DNA of 64,000 nucleotides from positions 7,502,001 through 7,566,000 of the forward strand of contig NZ_JACHMF010000001.1 in assembly GCF_014204895.1 (NCBI RefSeq), read 5' to 3'. Positions 63,711 through 64,000 of the stretch are shown here, one piece after another. The notes under the pieces were generated by a model that searched no databases, was not told where the DNA came from, and worked only from the letters and a program-made list of their open reading frames with translations. The translations under genes and the position numbers were made by a program. The DNA comes from Paractinoplanes abujensis (GTDB taxonomy: Bacteria; Actinomycetota; Actinomycetes; Mycobacteriales; Micromonosporaceae). How positions within the stretch are numbered: the first letter of the stretch is position 1; every line of letters starts with the position of its first letter.

Positions 63711-64000
63711 ATGAGTCTGCGGTCCTTGATTGTTACTCCGTTCTACCGCGTGTACGAACGGCGGCTGGCCGGCAAGCTGGCCGGTAAACCCGTGCCCCAG
63801 CACGTCGGCGTCATGTGTGACGGCAATCGCCGCTGGGCCCGCGAGATGGGTTTCGTCGACCCCAACGACGGTCACCGGGTCGGCGCGGCCCGGGTCAAGG
63901 AGTTGCTCACCTGGTGCGACCAGGCCGGCATCAAGCACGTGACTCTCTACCTGCTGGCCACCGACAATCTGCGTCGCCCGGCTGTCGAGCTCGACCCGCT
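63711..64000 (+). CDS. uppS: Undecaprenyl/cis-prenyl diphosphate synthase, 3'-truncated
   Basis: The first 96 residues of a Z-type isoprenyl transferase. VGVMCDGNRRWARE (catalytic Asp near residue 35), GHRVGAARVKELLTWC and the strand VTLYLLATDNLRRP are conserved. Such enzymes make the polyprenyl carrier for cell-wall synthesis, or short Z-farnesyl diphosphate in one mycobacterial paralogue; the truncated fragment does not tell which. TAGGGT ends 8 bases before the ATG. The gene continues past the window edge. Confidence 0.9.
   Translation, partial: MSLRSLIVTPFYRVYERRLAGKLAGKPVPQHVGVMCDGNRRWAREMGFVDPNDGHRVGAARVKELLTWCDQAGIKHVTLYLLATDNLRRPAVELDP

Overview
This window is chromosome from a very high-GC actinobacterium, most likely a Micromonosporaceae member close to Actinoplanes or Micromonospora. 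The evidence is indirect: codon third positions are almost all G or C, GTG and TTG starts are common, there is a four-gene conservon (cvnABCD), and many genes carry a TANNNT box 6-8 bases before the start codon, as leaderless actinobacterial transcripts do. No rRNA, tRNA, CRISPR array or complete insertion sequence is visible, so genus assignment is tentative.

Layout. 1-7.3 kb: nucleoside uptake and salvage (two BmpA-type ABC permeases, cytidine deaminase, thymidine phosphorylase, a DUF4272 protein, an rRNA methyltransferase, adenosine deaminase). 7.7-12.8 kb: conservon (sensor kinase, Roadblock, DUF742, GTPase). 12.9-16.6 kb: small metabolic and regulatory genes, with a 169-bp MITE-like palindrome at 15.46-15.63 kb. 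16.9-20.1 kb: an IS110-transposase-like protein with a proline-rich tail, and an acidic conserved protein. 20.2-27.2 kb: two aldehyde dehydrogenases, deoC, upp, a NUDIX hydrolase, a GOLPH3-like protein and phosphohexomutase. 27.2-35.7 kb: Ser/Thr kinase, M20 amidohydrolase, lipoprotein and small enzymes. 35.8-37.9 kb: LpdA-type flavoprotein and DedA protein. 38.2-58.3 kb: the acyl-CoA carboxylase region (accA, maf, accE, accD, birA, PH-domain protein, GtrA proteins), interrupted by a PadR/ABC exporter operon, a small type VII-like secreted cassette with mycosin, a giant Ser/Thr kinase and two HEGGH membrane proteins. 58.4-64 kb: a sigma factor with a zinc-binding tail, GTP-dependent PEP carboxykinase, a membrane protein, a DUF1851 protein, a geranylgeranyl-reductase-type oxidoreductase and the start of a cis-prenyl diphosphate synthase.

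Function. Imported (deoxy)nucleosides are deaminated (cdd, add) and phosphorolysed (deoA); deoxyribose phosphate passes through the mutase and deoC to acetaldehyde and glyceraldehyde 3-phosphate, with the adjacent aldehyde dehydrogenases as likely acetaldehyde sinks; uracil is recovered by upp. The accA/accD/accE/birA set makes and biotinylates an acyl-CoA carboxylase. The order cdd-deoA-add-upp-pmm-amidohydrolase-lpdA-accA-maf-accE-accD-birA-PH-GtrA matches, from memory, the Mycobacterium tuberculosis Rv3315c-Rv3277 stretch, so the genes between these landmarks are best read as lineage-specific insertions.

Most notable items: a C-terminal module shared by the conservon kinase and the IS110-like protein 5 kb away; the MITE-like palindrome that supplies the stop codons of two converging genes; the compositionally odd mycosin cassette inside the acc cluster; and the series of leaderless promoters, including two with overlapping -10 boxes between accA and padR.
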